From Mesobacillus jeotgali (lineage in GTDB: Bacteria > Bacillota > Bacilli > Bacillales > Cytobacillaceae), in the NCBI RefSeq assembly GCF_900166585.1, contig NZ_FVZC01000007.1:1-64000 (forward strand): a stretch of 64,000 bases of DNA, written 5' to 3'. Position numbers and translations under genes: made by a program. Shown one piece after another: positions 9,210-22,326 of this stretch (position 1 is the stretch's first letter; every line of letters starts with the position of its first letter). The notes under the pieces were generated by a model. The model was not told the DNA's origin and searched no databases. It saw only the letters and a program-made list of their open reading frames with translations.

Positions 9210-9892
9210 AATTTGCGGTGATCGTATTTCCGGGTTCGAACTGTGACATCGACATGTACCATGCCGCAAAGGATGAGCTTGGTGAACAAGCGGAGTATGT
9301 CTGGCATGATGCTCAAAGTCTAGAAGACTATGACGCGGTCCTTTTGCCTGGGGGCTTTTCATACGGAGATTATTTAAGATCTGGCGCGATCGCGCAATTC
9401 AGCAATGTCATGAAAGAGGTTGTGAAGGCAGCGGAAGCAGGGAAGCCTGTGCTTGGAGTCTGCAATGGATTCCAGATTTTGCTGGAGGCAGGACTTTTGC
9501 CAGGGGCGATGCGCCGGAATGACAGCCTGAAGTTCATTTGCAAACAGGTGGAGCTGACGGTTGAAAATAACGAAACGATGTTCTCAGCAGGCTATGAAAA
9601 GGGTGAGGTTATCACGATTCCGGTTGCCCACGGTGAAGGCAACTATTATTGCGATGAAGAAACGCTGGCCCGTTTAAAGGCAAATAATCAAATTGTGTTC
9701 ACATATAGTGGCGAGAATCCGAACGGTAGTCTTGAAGGAATCGCGGGTATCATTAACGAGCGCGGAAATGTCCTCGGGATGATGCCTCATCCGGAACGTG
9801 CGGTCGACGAGCTGCTTGGCGGCGCAGATGGCCTGAAGCTTTTCAAATCAATCGTCAAACAATGGAGGGAAGCAAATGCGGTTAATGCTTGA
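9206..9892 (+). CDS. purQ: FGAM synthase glutaminase subunit PurQ
   Basis: A 228-residue class I glutamine amidotransferase that supplies ammonia to PurL. The nucleophile elbow is [18 protein letters not shown] (Cys near 86), with the His and Glu of the triad in [11 protein letters not shown]. The N terminus [18 protein letters not shown] is typical. Its end overlaps purL by 17 bp. Confidence 0.97.
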   Translation: MKFAVIVFPGSNCDIDMYHAAKDELGEQAEYVWHDAQSLEDYDAVLLPGGFSYGDYLRSGAIAQFSNVMKEVVKAAEAGKPVLGVCNGFQILLEAGLLPGAMRRNDSLKFICKQVELTVENNETMFSAGYEKGEVITIPVAHGEGNYYCDEETLARLKANNQIVFTYSGENPNGSLEGIAGIINERGNVLGMMPHPERAVDELLGGADGLKLFKSIVKQWREANAVNA

Positions 9893-12092
9893 ACCAAGTC
9901 CAGAGCAAATTAAGCAGGATAAAATTTATCGTGAAATGGGACTGTCAGACAGCGAGTTTGCTTCTGCCGAAAAGATTCTTGGACGTACACCTAACTATAC
10001 AGAGACTGGTTTGTTCTCCGTCATGTGGTCGGAGCATTGCAGTTATAAGAACTCCAAGCCCGTGCTAAAAAAGTTCCCTGTCACCGGCGAGCGCGTGCTG
10101 CAGGGGCCGGGTGAAGGTGCTGGTATCGTTGATATCGGCGATGGCCAGGCGGTTGTTTTCAAAATCGAGAGCCATAACCATCCTTCAGCAATCGAGCCAT
10201 ATCAGGGAGCAGCTACGGGTGTTGGCGGAATCATCCGCGACGTTTTTTCGATGGGAGCAAGGCCGATTGCATTATTGAATTCCCTTCGTTTTGGAGAGCT
10301 GGAGTCGCCTCGGGTGAAATATTTGTTTGAACAGGTGGTTGCCGGGATTGCCGGCTACGGAAACTGTATCGGTATTCCGACTGTTGGCGGTGAGGTTCAG
10401 TTTGACTCTGCCTATGATGGCAATCCGCTTGTGAATGCGATGTGTGTCGGGCTGATCAACCATGAGGATATTAAGAAGGGCCAGGCACATGGAGCAGGCA
10501 ATACCGTTATGTACGTTGGCGCAAAGACTGGACGAGATGGGATCCATGGCGCGACGTTTGCGTCAGAGGAACTGAATGAAGCATCTGAAGAGAAGCGTCC
10601 TGCTGTCCAGGTTGGCGACCCTTTTATGGAAAAATTGCTTTTGGAAGCATGCCTTGAGCTTGTTAAAAATGATGCGCTTGTTGGCATCCAGGACATGGGT
10701 GCTGCAGGTTTGACAAGTTCCTCTGCTGAAATGGCGAGCAAGGCAGGTTCTGGGATTGAGATGAATCTTGACCTTGTGCCTCAGCGTGAAACAGGCATGA
10801 CGGCTTATGAAATGATGCTCTCCGAATCACAGGAACGCATGCTGATCGTTGTGGAAAAAGGCCGTGAACAGGAAATCATCGATCTTTTTTCAAAATATGA
10901 GCTTGAAGCGGTTTCGATTGGAACAGTAACGGACGACAAGATGCTTCGTCTTTTACATAAAGGAGAGGTAGTAGCTGAGGTTCCGGCAGATGCGCTAGCT
11001 GAAGAGGCTCCTGTCTATTACAAGCCTTCCAGTGAACCAGCTTACTTCCGTGAGTTCCAGGCAATGGATAATGAGATTCCGGAAATAGAAAACTATGAAA
11101 CTGCTCTCTTGCAGCTGCTGCAGCAGCCGACAATTGCGAGCAAAGAGTGGGTCTATGATCAATATGACCACATGGTGCGCACGAGCACGGTCGTGTCTCC
11201 TGGATCCGATGCAGCGGTTGTAAGAATCCGCGGCACTGAAAAGGGCCTGGCAATGACAACGGACTGCAATTCCCGCTATATCTATCTTGACCCGGAAACA
11301 GGCGGGAAGATTGCCGTTGCCGAAGCGGCGCGCAACATTGTCTGTTCTGGCGGCGAACCATTGGCCATCACGGATTGCCTCAATTTCGGTAATCCGGAGA
11401 AGCCGGAGATTTTCTGGCAGTTTGAAAAAGCGGTTGATGGCATGAGCGAAGCGTGCCGGACATTGAGCACCCCTGTCATCGGCGGGAATGTAAGTTTGTA
11501 CAATGAAACGAATGGAACGGCTGTCTACCCAACTCCGGTTGTCGGAATGGTTGGATTAGTTGAGAATCTTAAGCACGTTACAACGCAGCATTTTAAAAAT
11601 GACGGCGATTTGATTTATCTGTTGGGAGACACGAAGGATGAGTTTGGCGGCAGCGAGCTGCAGAAGCTGATTCATGGCCGGATCTTTGGCAAGGCGCCAG
11701 AACTCGATTTAGAAGTAGAAGCAAGCTATCAAGGTCAAATTTTAACAGCGATCAGAAATGGTTTTGTTGCTTCTGCGCATGATGTTGCAGAGGGCGGAGT
11801 TGCTGTAGCGCTTGCTGAATCGGTGATCGGCAGCAAAGGGCTTGGAGCTGAAGTTAAGCTGGAAGGCCATGCTGTATCGGCATTGTTCAGCGAATCGCAA
11901 TCCCGCTTCATTTTATCCGTAAAACCTGAGCACCAGATTAAGTTTGAGAGTTTAACAGATGCAGTGCTGATTGGGAAAGTAGTTGAAGCACCTGTTTTAA
12001 AGATTGATGTGAACGGAAAGAGCGTAATCAGTCAAGATGCAGAGGGGCTGAAAAAGGCCTGGAAAGGAGCCATCCCATGCTTGCTGAACTAA
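9876..12092 (+). CDS. purL: FGAM synthase large subunit PurL
   Basis: The 738-residue small-type PurL converts FGAR to FGAM using ammonia from PurQ and ATP. Tandem AIRS-like halves are visible, with [18 protein letters not shown] and [20 protein letters not shown] in the first and [18 protein letters not shown] in the second. The start at 9876 follows GGAGGGAAGCAA and aligns with B. subtilis PurL. It overlaps purF by 16 bp. Confidence 0.97.
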   Translation: MRLMLEPSPEQIKQDKIYREMGLSDSEFASAEKILGRTPNYTETGLFSVMWSEHCSYKNSKPVLKKFPVTGERVLQGPGEGAGIVDIGDGQAVVFKIESHNHPSAIEPYQGAATGVGGIIRDVFSMGARPIALLNSLRFGELESPRVKYLFEQVVAGIAGYGNCIGIPTVGGEVQFDSAYDGNPLVNAMCVGLINHEDIKKGQAHGAGNTVMYVGAKTGRDGIHGATFASEELNEASEEKRPAVQVGDPFMEKLLLEACLELVKNDALVGIQDMGAAGLTSSSAEMASKAGSGIEMNLDLVPQRETGMTAYEMMLSESQERMLIVVEKGREQEIIDLFSKYELEAVSIGTVTDDKMLRLLHKGEVVAEVPADALAEEAPVYYKPSSEPAYFREFQAMDNEIPEIENYETALLQLLQQPTIASKEWVYDQYDHMVRTSTVVSPGSDAAVVRIRGTEKGLAMTTDCNSRYIYLDPETGGKIAVAEAARNIVCSGGEPLAITDCLNFGNPEKPEIFWQFEKAVDGMSEACRTLSTPVIGGNVSLYNETNGTAVYPTPVVGMVGLVENLKHVTTQHFKNDGDLIYLLGDTKDEFGGSELQKLIHGRIFGKAPELDLEVEASYQGQILTAIRNGFVASAHDVAEGGVAVALAESVIGSKGLGAEVKLEGHAVSALFSESQSRFILSVKPEHQIKFESLTDAVLIGKVVEAPVLKIDVNGKSVISQDAEGLKKAWKGAIPCLLN

Positions 12093-13489
12093 AAGGCTTG
12101 AATGAGGAATGCGGCGTTTTTGGAATCTGGGGACATCCCGAGGCAGCACAAATCACCTATTATGGTCTTCACAGTCTGCAGCACCGCGGCCAGGAGGGAA
12201 CTGGAATCGTTGTCAGTGATGGGCAGCAGCTTAAGGGCCGGAAGGGTGAAGGCCTTGTTACGGAAATTTTCACGGCAGACGCAATGGATGACCTTCAGGG
12301 TGTTGGGGCGATCGGCCATGTCCGCTATGCCACAGCAGGAGGAGGCGGCTACGAGAATGTACAGCCGCTTCTGTTCCAATCGCAAAGCGGCGGCCTTGCC
12401 CTGGCTCATAACGGCAATCTGGTGAATGCTGATGCATTGAGGAACCAGCTTGAAGCTCAGGGAAGTATCTTCCAGACAAGTTCTGATACCGAAGTACTTG
12501 CCCATTTGATTAAGCGCGGCGGTTTCAGCCAGCTGAGGGATCGCGTAAAAAATGCCTTGCCGATGCTGAAGGGTGCTTATGCATTTTTAATCATGACCGA
12601 GACGGAATTCATGGTGGCTTTAGATCCGCATGGCCTTCGCCCGCTTTCACTTGGCAGGCTTGGAGATGCTTATGTAGTAGCATCTGAGACTTGTGCGTTC
12701 GATATTGTCGGTGCTGAATTTGTCAGGGACGTCCTTCCTGGCGAGCTGCTCGTGATCAATGAGGATGGCCTGCACTCTGAAATGTATTCGATGAATTCAA
12801 CAACGGCCATCTGTACGATGGAATATATTTATTTTTCCAGACCTGACAGCAATATCCACGGGATTAACGTCCATGCGGCCCGGAAAAATCTTGGCAAGCA
12901 GCTGGCTAAAGAGGTGCCGATCGAAGCAGATGTGGTCACGGGTGTTCCGGATTCCAGTATTTCTGCGGCTATCGGCTATGCGGAGGAATCAGGAATTCCG
13001 TACGAAATGGGCTTGATCAAGAACCGTTATGTCGGCCGTACCTTCATCCAGCCATCGCAGTCACTGAGGGAGCAGGGAGTGAAAATGAAGCTTTCCCCGG
13101 TCCGCGGGATTGTTGAAGGCAAGCGTGTGATTATGGTTGATGACTCAATAGTGCGCGGAACGACAAGCCGCCGGATCGTGAAGATGCTTAAGGAAGCAGG
13201 AGCAACTGAAGTGCATGTTGTCATCAGCTCGCCGCCGATACAAAACCCGTGCTTTTACGGAATCGATACTTCGACTCGTGAAGAGCTGATCGCTTCCGAG
13301 AAATCGGTTGAAGAGATACGCGAACTGATTGGTGCTGATTCGCTGACGTTCTTAAGTGTCGAGGGAATGCTGGATGCAATCGGACGCAATGAACCAGGCG
13401 AGACGCGCGGACAGTGCCTTGCTTGTTTTACCGGTAAATATCCAACGGAAATCTATCCGCAGGCAATTCCTGCCGGGCAGAAGTGCTGA
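12077..13489 (+). CDS. purF: amidophosphoribosyltransferase
   Basis: The 470-residue committed enzyme of the pathway moves ammonia from glutamine to PRPP. An 11-residue propeptide precedes the catalytic Cys12 ([12 protein letters not shown]). The PRPP loop is [18 protein letters not shown]. Cysteines in [16 protein letters not shown] and [10 protein letters not shown] match the four ligands of the oxygen-sensitive 4Fe-4S cluster of B. subtilis PurF. The start lies within the end of purL. Confidence 0.97.
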   Translation: MLAELKGLNEECGVFGIWGHPEAAQITYYGLHSLQHRGQEGTGIVVSDGQQLKGRKGEGLVTEIFTADAMDDLQGVGAIGHVRYATAGGGGYENVQPLLFQSQSGGLALAHNGNLVNADALRNQLEAQGSIFQTSSDTEVLAHLIKRGGFSQLRDRVKNALPMLKGAYAFLIMTETEFMVALDPHGLRPLSLGRLGDAYVVASETCAFDIVGAEFVRDVLPGELLVINEDGLHSEMYSMNSTTAICTMEYIYFSRPDSNIHGINVHAARKNLGKQLAKEVPIEADVVTGVPDSSISAAIGYAEESGIPYEMGLIKNRYVGRTFIQPSQSLREQGVKMKLSPVRGIVEGKRVIMVDDSIVRGTTSRRIVKMLKEAGATEVHVVISSPPIQNPCFYGIDTSTREELIASEKSVEEIRELIGADSLTFLSVEGMLDAIGRNEPGETRGQCLACFTGKYPTEIYPQAIPAGQKC

Positions 13490-13735
13490 AAAAGGCTGTT
13501 TCCATATTGATATCCCATTTCTTATAATGAAAGGCAATTTGCTGAAGCTGGTAAGCCTGCCAAAGGGAACGTAATTCAGGCTTCCTAGCGTTTACAAGAT
13601 TGAAAGCCGTCGAAGGAAAATGTAAACCGAATTTCTGATAAACCTGTATAAAAACCAGTAGAGAAAACGTTCTGTGAATCAACAGAATTCAATTAATGCT
13701 ATTTTAGAAAAACAGCCAAATCGGAGGTAGTGAAC
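13490..13735 (+). other. purF-purM gap with a small inverted repeat
   Basis: This 246-bp non-coding gap interrupts otherwise overlapping pur genes. GTTTACA (13590-13596) and TGTAAAC (13621-13627) form a perfect 7-bp inverted repeat around a 24-base loop. There is no T tract and no convincing promoter. TCGGAGGTAG at the end is the purM ribosome site. Confidence 0.4.
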
Positions 13736-14773
13736 ATGGCAAACGCGTATAAGCAGGCTGGTGTCGATATTGAGGCCGGATATGAAGCGGTTGAACGAAT
13801 CAAAAAGCATGTGAATCGGACGGCCAGGCCAGGAATGATCGGGGCTCTGGGCGGATTCGGCGGAATGTTCGACCTATCGAGCCTCGGATTGAAGGAGCCG
13901 GTGCTCGTTTCCGGTACGGATGGTGTCGGCACGAAGCTGATGCTCGCTTTCATGATGGACCGCCATGATACAATAGGCATTGATGCGGTCGCGATGTGTG
14001 TCAACGATATCGTCGTCCAGGGAGCTGAACCATTGTACTTCCTTGACTATATCGCCTGCGGCAAGGCCCAGCCTGAAAAAATCGAAGCGATTGTCAAAGG
14101 GATAGCCGATGGCTGTGAGCAGGCCGGCTGCGCGCTTGTCGGCGGCGAGACCGCGGAAATGCCAGGAATGTACTCTCCAGAAGAATATGATCTTGCGGGA
14201 TTCGCAGTCGGAGCCTGTGAAAAAGCAAATATTATCAACGGGCAGGGAATCAAGGAAGGCGATGTGCTGGTCGGGCTGGCATCCAGCGGAATCCACAGCA
14301 ATGGCTACTCGCTTGTCCGCAAGGTGTTTTTAGAACAGGCGGGCTGGGAGCTGGAACGCTATGTTGATGAGTTTGACTGCACACTTGGAGAGGAACTGTT
14401 GAAGCCGACCCGCATTTATGTAAAATCTGTGCTTGCCGCGTTGAAGCAATTCGAGCTAAAGGGACTTGCCCACATCACGGGAGGCGGTTTTATCGAAAAC
14501 ATCCCGAGAATGCTGCCTGAAGGGCTTGGCGCAGAGATCGAAGAAGGCAGCTGGGAAATTCCTCAGGTGTTCAAAACATTAGAATTTCTAGCCCAGCTAG
14601 ATCGGACGGACATGTATAATACATTTAACATGGGAATCGGTATGGTAGCTGCTGTGGATAAAGGGATTGCCCATGAGGTAGTGAAGTTTTTCAACGAGCA
14701 GGGCGAGCGGGCTGCTGTAATCGGTAAGGTTACAGGTACCGAAGGAATCCAATTAAAGGGTGAAGCAAAATGA
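13736..14773 (+). CDS. purM: AIR synthetase
   Basis: A 345-residue phosphoribosylformylglycinamidine cyclo-ligase that closes FGAM to AIR with ATP. Motifs: [51 protein letters not shown] and [22 protein letters not shown] 13736 is preferred over an in-frame GTG at 13730, because GGAGG lies 8 bases before the ATG but only 2 before the GTG. ATGA overlaps with purN. Confidence 0.97.
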   Translation: MANAYKQAGVDIEAGYEAVERIKKHVNRTARPGMIGALGGFGGMFDLSSLGLKEPVLVSGTDGVGTKLMLAFMMDRHDTIGIDAVAMCVNDIVVQGAEPLYFLDYIACGKAQPEKIEAIVKGIADGCEQAGCALVGGETAEMPGMYSPEEYDLAGFAVGACEKANIINGQGIKEGDVLVGLASSGIHSNGYSLVRKVFLEQAGWELERYVDEFDCTLGEELLKPTRIYVKSVLAALKQFELKGLAHITGGGFIENIPRMLPEGLGAEIEEGSWEIPQVFKTLEFLAQLDRTDMYNTFNMGIGMVAAVDKGIAHEVVKFFNEQGERAAVIGKVTGTEGIQLKGEAK

Positions 14774-15350
14774 AGAAAATTGCCGTGTTAGCATCAGGAA
14801 GCGGAAGCAATTTTCAGGCGCTCGCTGTCGCTGCCCAGTCCGGAATCCTGAAGGCTGAAATCAGTTTGCTCGTATGCGATAAGCCAGGGGCTTTTGCGGT
14901 TGATCGAGCAGAAATGCTCGGGATTCCTGCACTGGTCATCAGCCCAAAAGGCTACCCTTCCAAAGCAGCATACGAAGAAGAGATTTTGCAAAAACTAATT
15001 AGTCTGGATATAGATATGATTGTGCTTGCAGGCTATATGAGGCTGATCGGCCCGACTTTGCTGAACTCGTATGAAGGAAAAATCATCAACATCCACCCGT
15101 CGCTTTTGCCGGCTTTTCCCGGGAAGGATGCGATAGGCCAGGCGCTGGCAGCAGGAGTCGATACAACAGGAGTGACCATTCACTATGTGGATGAGGGCAT
15201 GGATACCGGTCCAATCATCGCGAGTGCTGCAGTTAGGGTAGCTGCCGGCGAGACACGGGAGTCACTCCAGAAGAAAATACAGCGGATTGAACACAGCTTG
15301 TATCCAGAGGTGCTGGAGGAGCTGCTGAACGGAAAAGAGGAGGCAGTAAA

Positions 15351-15372
<22 letters not shown>
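14770..15372 (+). CDS. purN: GAR transformylase PurN
   Basis: A 200-residue folate-dependent phosphoribosylglycinamide formyltransferase that formylates GAR with 10-formyl-THF. The N terminus [14 protein letters not shown] binds phosphate. The [20 protein letters not shown] region holds the catalytic Asn and His, and [14 protein letters not shown] holds the Asp. It overlaps purM by 4 bp and purH by 22 bp. Confidence 0.96.
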
Positions 15373-18299
<2,927 letters not shown>

Positions 18300-18320
18300 T
18301 GTATCATCTCCTTTTTGGAA

Positions 18321-18347
18321 GCCCCCAGGTTTGGGGGCTTGTTTTTT
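18321..18347 (+). terminator. terminator of the pur operon
   Basis: GCCCCCA (18321-18327) and TGGGGGC (18332-18338) form a GC-rich stem followed by TTGTTTTTTT. It lies upstream of the convergent small ORF's ribosome site. Confidence 0.9.
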
Positions 18348-18379
18348 TAATATAGCTCTATGGGGTAACCCTTTCTGAT

Positions 18380-18652
18380 TTAACTAGGGTTATACTGAAT
18401 CCAGCCGTCGGAATCTTCATCCTCAGAGTTTTTCTGCTCCATCATATCCTGGCCTTTTTCATAGGCAGCAGTCATCGGACAATAGCGGACAATCCCCTCA
18501 CCGACTTTCATTGCCCCAAGCATGGCAATGAAAAGATAGGAATCCTTCCATGGACGTTTTACCATTTTGGAGGTTGACCATGCCAGGATAGTCAGCCCTG
18601 CTGTAATCCTCACTAATGCATTCACTATTCCAATATTTGGACGCACCTTCAT
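18380..18652 (-). CDS. DUF2892 (YgaP C-terminal-like) membrane protein
   Basis: A 90-residue protein whose N-terminal two-thirds match DUF2892: RPNIGIVNALVRITAGLTIL, a second membrane stretch YLFIAMLGAMKVGEGI, and the RYCPM motif. In YgaP this domain anchors a rhodanese to the membrane; here it stands alone. The acidic tail (EDEDSDGW) is probably disordered. The ATG is preceded by a GGAGTGATGGGAA type site. Confidence 0.75.
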   Translation of the reverse strand: MKVRPNIGIVNALVRITAGLTILAWSTSKMVKRPWKDSYLFIAMLGAMKVGEGIVRYCPMTAAYEKGQDMMEQKNSEDEDSDGWIQYNPS

Positions 18653-18764
18653 TTTCCCATCACTCCTCTATATATTGATTTACAGTTATTTTGAAATTCT
18701 TTAGTGCGTTAAACAGCGAAATATGTTACGATAGTACAATAATGTAAGGGCTTTCTTTTTGAAA

Positions 18765-18948
18765 GGTTCTTTTTTTCAAACTTTGTTGCTATAGACTACA
18801 AGATAAAATTGAATTACCTAAATTTCTTCAAAAAATTAACCCTTTTGATGAGAAAAGAGCTTGCAAACTTAGTACCGACTTACAAAATAGCTATGATCTC
18901 GTTAAACTCGGCTTTAGGATTTTAACAACAATTTTTACGAAAACAGCC
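18765..18948. mobile_element. 184-bp MITE-like element, copy 1
   Basis: This block reads GGTTCTTTTTTTCAAAC at its left end and ends ACGAAAACAGCC. It is flanked by perfect 8-bp direct repeats TTTTGAAA (18757-18764 and 18949-18956). The ends form imperfect inverted repeats of about 26 bp. It matches 54450-54632 in reverse orientation, at roughly 80 percent by eye. It has no coding capacity, so it must have been moved in trans. It lies 50 bp upstream of yerA; the 18653-18997 gap holds nothing else I can identify. Confidence 0.85.
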
Positions 18949-18997
18949 TTTTGAAATTAACCACTAATTTTTAACATAAAGAAAAGGGGAACATGGT

Positions 18998-20737
18998 ATG
19001 GAACAACGTTATCGATGGAAAAACAAACAATTACGCAACCATGCTGCTGTTTTGGACGGCACCCTTTCACCAACGGTCTTATTGAAAAATGCAACGTATT
19101 TGAACCAGACATTCCGGAAGTGGATGACTGCGAACATTTGGATTTACAATGACAGGATTGTGTATGTTGGTGATAACCTGCCGGAAAATACAAAGCAGTG
19201 TGAAATAGTGGAGTGCACCGGGTTGAAGCTGGTGCCGGGGTATATTGAACCTCACGCCCACCCATTTCAACTTTATAATCCCCATTCTTTCGCTGCGTAT
19301 GCATCACAGACAGGGACAACAACACTGATTAACGACAATATGGTGCTTGCTTTACAATTAGGTAAAAAGAAAGCGTTTTCTTTTATTGATGAGCTTAATG
19401 ATAATCCTGTTACGATGTACTGGTGGAGCCGTTTTGACGCACAGACGGAAATCCAGAATGAGGAGGAGGTATTCTCCAACAGCAATGTCCGTTCGTGGCT
19501 GGAGCATGAGAATGTCGTCCAGGGCGGGGAGCTGACTTGCTGGCCGAAGCTGATGAACGGAGATGACATGATCCTTCACTGGATGCAGGAAACTAAGCGT
19601 CTGCACAAGAAAATTGAAGGGCACTTCCCGGGTGCATCTGAGAAAACACTGGCGAAAATGATGCTGTTCGGCGCTGATTGCGATCATGAGGCGATGACAG
19701 GCGAGGAAGTCAGAAGAAGGCTGATGCAGGGTTATATGGTGTCACTTCGGCATTCGTCAATTCGTCCTGATTTGCCAAAGCTGCTCGATGAAATCCATGA
19801 GCTGGACATCGCGGTGTATGACCGGTTCATGATGACGACTGATGGGGCATCAACCGCATTTTATGAAAATGGCGTGATCGATGAATTGATCCGGATAGCT
19901 ATCGACCGTGGCGTTCCTGTTATTGATGCCTACAACATGGCGACAATAAATATAGCGCGTTATTACAATTTTGAGCATCTGCATGGAAACATCGCGACCG
20001 GCCGGATTGCGAACATCAATATCCTGAGCGACGAAATGAACCCTACTCCTATTTCTGTGCTGGCAAAAGGCCATTGGGTCAAACGCGATGGCCAGGCAAT
20101 TGATGCTGCAAAAGAGCTGGATTGGCCGGATATGGGTTTTGCGCCGCTAGAAATGGAATGGGATTTAACGATGGATGATCTGCAGTTCTCAATGCCATTT
20201 GGAATCAAGATGGAGAACTCGGTGATCACGAAGCCTTATTCCATCTCAATTGATGTGTCCGAAGATCAATTGCCTTCGAGCCATGACGAGTGCTTTTTTA
20301 CATTGATAGACCGACATGGGAGCTGGCGCATCAACACAGTCCTTAAGGGCTTTGCCACTGATTTGCAGGGGCTGGCAAGCTCGTTCTCCAATACAGGAGA
20401 CATTATTTTAATCGGTAAAAGCAAGCAGGATATGATTGCTGCTTTCAATAGGATGAAGGAGATTGGCGGCGGCATTGTAGCATGTGAAAATGGTGTCCCT
20501 GTCAGGGAAATCCCATTAAGGCTCCAGGGAATCATGTCAAGCCATCCTGTAACGGAGCTGATGGCTGAGGAAAAACATTTACTTGAATACTTGAAGCTAA
20601 AGGGATATAAATTTGCAGATCCGATTTATTCACTGTTATTCTTTTCATCAACTCACTTGCCATATATCCGCATCACACAGCAGGGCATCTATGACGTGAT
20701 GAAAAAAACGGTACTCTTTCCAACGATAATGCGTTAA
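18998..20737 (+). CDS. yerA: adenine deaminase-like amidohydrolase YerA
   Basis: A 579-residue amidohydrolase superfamily protein close to B. subtilis YerA. It has the HxH metal motif in LVPGYIEPHAHPFQ (about 82-95), the SLRHSS and MTTDGAS segments, and a C-terminal adenine-deaminase-type domain. B. subtilis YerA is a putative adenine deaminase; its activity is not settled as far as I know. AAAAGGGGA lies 7 bases before the ATG at 18998. It begins the yerABC cluster next to the purine operon. Confidence 0.88.
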   Translation: MEQRYRWKNKQLRNHAAVLDGTLSPTVLLKNATYLNQTFRKWMTANIWIYNDRIVYVGDNLPENTKQCEIVECTGLKLVPGYIEPHAHPFQLYNPHSFAAYASQTGTTTLINDNMVLALQLGKKKAFSFIDELNDNPVTMYWWSRFDAQTEIQNEEEVFSNSNVRSWLEHENVVQGGELTCWPKLMNGDDMILHWMQETKRLHKKIEGHFPGASEKTLAKMMLFGADCDHEAMTGEEVRRRLMQGYMVSLRHSSIRPDLPKLLDEIHELDIAVYDRFMMTTDGASTAFYENGVIDELIRIAIDRGVPVIDAYNMATINIARYYNFEHLHGNIATGRIANINILSDEMNPTPISVLAKGHWVKRDGQAIDAAKELDWPDMGFAPLEMEWDLTMDDLQFSMPFGIKMENSVITKPYSISIDVSEDQLPSSHDECFFTLIDRHGSWRINTVLKGFATDLQGLASSFSNTGDIILIGKSKQDMIAAFNRMKEIGGGIVACENGVPVREIPLRLQGIMSSHPVTELMAEEKHLLEYLKLKGYKFADPIYSLLFFSSTHLPYIRITQQGIYDVMKKTVLFPTIMR

Positions 20738-20801
20738 AATATAACAGTGCATCTAGATATAGACAGCCATGTACGAACTGGGAGTTCAAGGGGTGGCGAA
20801 A

Positions 20802-21839
20802 ATGAGAAAAATATGGATCGCTGTGCTGGCAGCGGCAATGGTGCTTGCTAGCGGGTGCAGTAAAGAGACAGAGAAAAAAGAGGCTACAGAACATAAAGAA
20901 AAAGAGATGGAAGTAGAAGAGGTTGTCGCACCAGAGGAACTTCCGTATCAGTTCCCTCTTACCGGCATTGGTACTGAAGAAGAAAGTTCGGACCGTGCGG
21001 TAGCTGTAGTGGTGAACAACCATCCGAAGGCTCGGCCGCAGTCTGGCCTCCAGCACGCCGACGTTGTTCATGAAGTTCTTGCTGAAGGGGACGTCACTAG
21101 ATTCGTGGCGATTTTTCAGAGTGAGAAGCCGGAAAAAATAGGGCCAGTCCGAAGTGCGCGGGAATACTTTGTCGGCCTTGCATCCGGGTTTGACAGCTTT
21201 TTCATCGCCCATGGATACAGTCCAGAAGCGAAGGAAATGCTTGAAAGCGGAGTGATTGATAATATCAACGGAATGCAATATGATGGCAGCTTATTCAAAC
21301 GCGCGGATTTCAGGAAGGCACCCCATAATTCCTATATCACCTATAAGAATATCTTAAAGGGAGCTGAAATGAGGGGCTATGACATGAACGAGGCCCCAAA
21401 ACCTGCAGTATTTTTCAGCAGTGAGGATGCTGATAAGCTGGAGGGCACTCCGGCGGAGGAATTGATGGTCTCCTATGGGACACCATCGTTTGACGTAATT
21501 TACGAGTATGATGCTAAATTGCAGAAGTACCACCGTTTTAATGGAAGTGAAGAAACAGTGGACCTTGAATCAAAGGAACCTGTTCTGCTCGACAACATCC
21601 TTGTTGTGCAAATGAACCATAAAATAATGGATGATGCAGGCCGCAGGGATATCGACATGACTTCTGGCGGCAAGGGATACCTTTTCCAAAAAGGAAAAGT
21701 GAATGAGATACAATGGAAAAATGAAGCTGGCAGGATCGTCCCTTATAAGGATGGAGCACAAGCTGGTTTCGTTCCGGGGAAAACATGGATCAACATTGTC
21801 CCATCAATCAGCGATGTCTCATTCGACTCTCAACAATAA
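20802..21839 (+). CDS. yerB: DUF3048 lipoprotein YerB
   Basis: A 345-residue predicted lipoprotein. Its signal peptide (MRKIWIAVLAAAMVLASGC) ends in the lipobox LASGC. A charged Lys/Glu linker follows, then the two DUF3048 regions (AVVVNNHPKARPQSGLQHAD and later VQMNHKIMDDAGRRDIDM). ATG 20802 is chosen over an upstream ATG at 20769, because it puts the signal peptide at the N terminus and follows AAGGGGTGG. It is anchored outside the membrane; the role is unknown. Confidence 0.88.
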   Translation: MRKIWIAVLAAAMVLASGCSKETEKKEATEHKEKEMEVEEVVAPEELPYQFPLTGIGTEEESSDRAVAVVVNNHPKARPQSGLQHADVVHEVLAEGDVTRFVAIFQSEKPEKIGPVRSAREYFVGLASGFDSFFIAHGYSPEAKEMLESGVIDNINGMQYDGSLFKRADFRKAPHNSYITYKNILKGAEMRGYDMNEAPKPAVFFSSEDADKLEGTPAEELMVSYGTPSFDVIYEYDAKLQKYHRFNGSEETVDLESKEPVLLDNILVVQMNHKIMDDAGRRDIDMTSGGKGYLFQKGKVNEIQWKNEAGRIVPYKDGAQAGFVPGKTWINIVPSISDVSFDSQQ

Positions 21840-21870
21840 AAATTCTGAGAAAAAATAAGGGGTAGACTAT

Positions 21871-22191
21871 ATGCAAATTGATAAATTAAGAGGCAAGGAA
21901 CTCGATCAATTATTCAAGGCGATTCTATCGCTGAAAGATCTCGATGAGGCATACCGCTTCTTTGACGACCTGGCGACAGTGAACGAAATCCAGTCGCTTG
22001 CGCAGCGTCTTGAAGTGGCACGCATGCTCCGCGAAGGCAAGACCTATCATAAAATCGAAACAGAAACTGGTGCGAGCACGGCAACAATCTCCCGGGTCAA
22101 GCGCTGCTTGAACTATGGAAACGACGCTTATGAAATGGCGCTTGAAAGATTGAAAGAGGAAGAGAATTCCGAGAGGGAACAAGCAAAGTAA
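21871..22191 (+). CDS. yerC: TrpR-like regulator YerC
   Basis: A 106-residue DNA-binding protein of the YerC/YecD TrpR-like family. The helix-turn-helix is LAQRLEVARMLREGKTYHKI followed by ETGASTATISRVKRCLNYG. Last of the yerABC cluster, 31 bp after yerB, and followed by a strong terminator. Its target genes are unknown. Confidence 0.88.
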   Translation: MQIDKLRGKELDQLFKAILSLKDLDEAYRFFDDLATVNEIQSLAQRLEVARMLREGKTYHKIETETGASTATISRVKRCLNYGNDAYEMALERLKEEENSEREQAK

Positions 22192-22203
22192 TATTGCAGC
22201 AGC

Positions 22204-22241
22204 AAAGACGGTATCCAAATGGATCCCGTCTTTTTTTTTTT
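22204..22241 (+). terminator. terminator after yerC
   Basis: AAAGACGG-TATCC pairs with GGATC-CCGTCTTT (small internal mismatch), followed by a run of about 11 T. Confidence 0.92.
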
Positions 22242-22326
22242 GACTTAGAATTCAAATGGACGATGTGCGGTATAATATTGTGCCATGAGAAAAAAACTAA
22301 CCAAAAAGACGGGTTAGGGGTAAATT

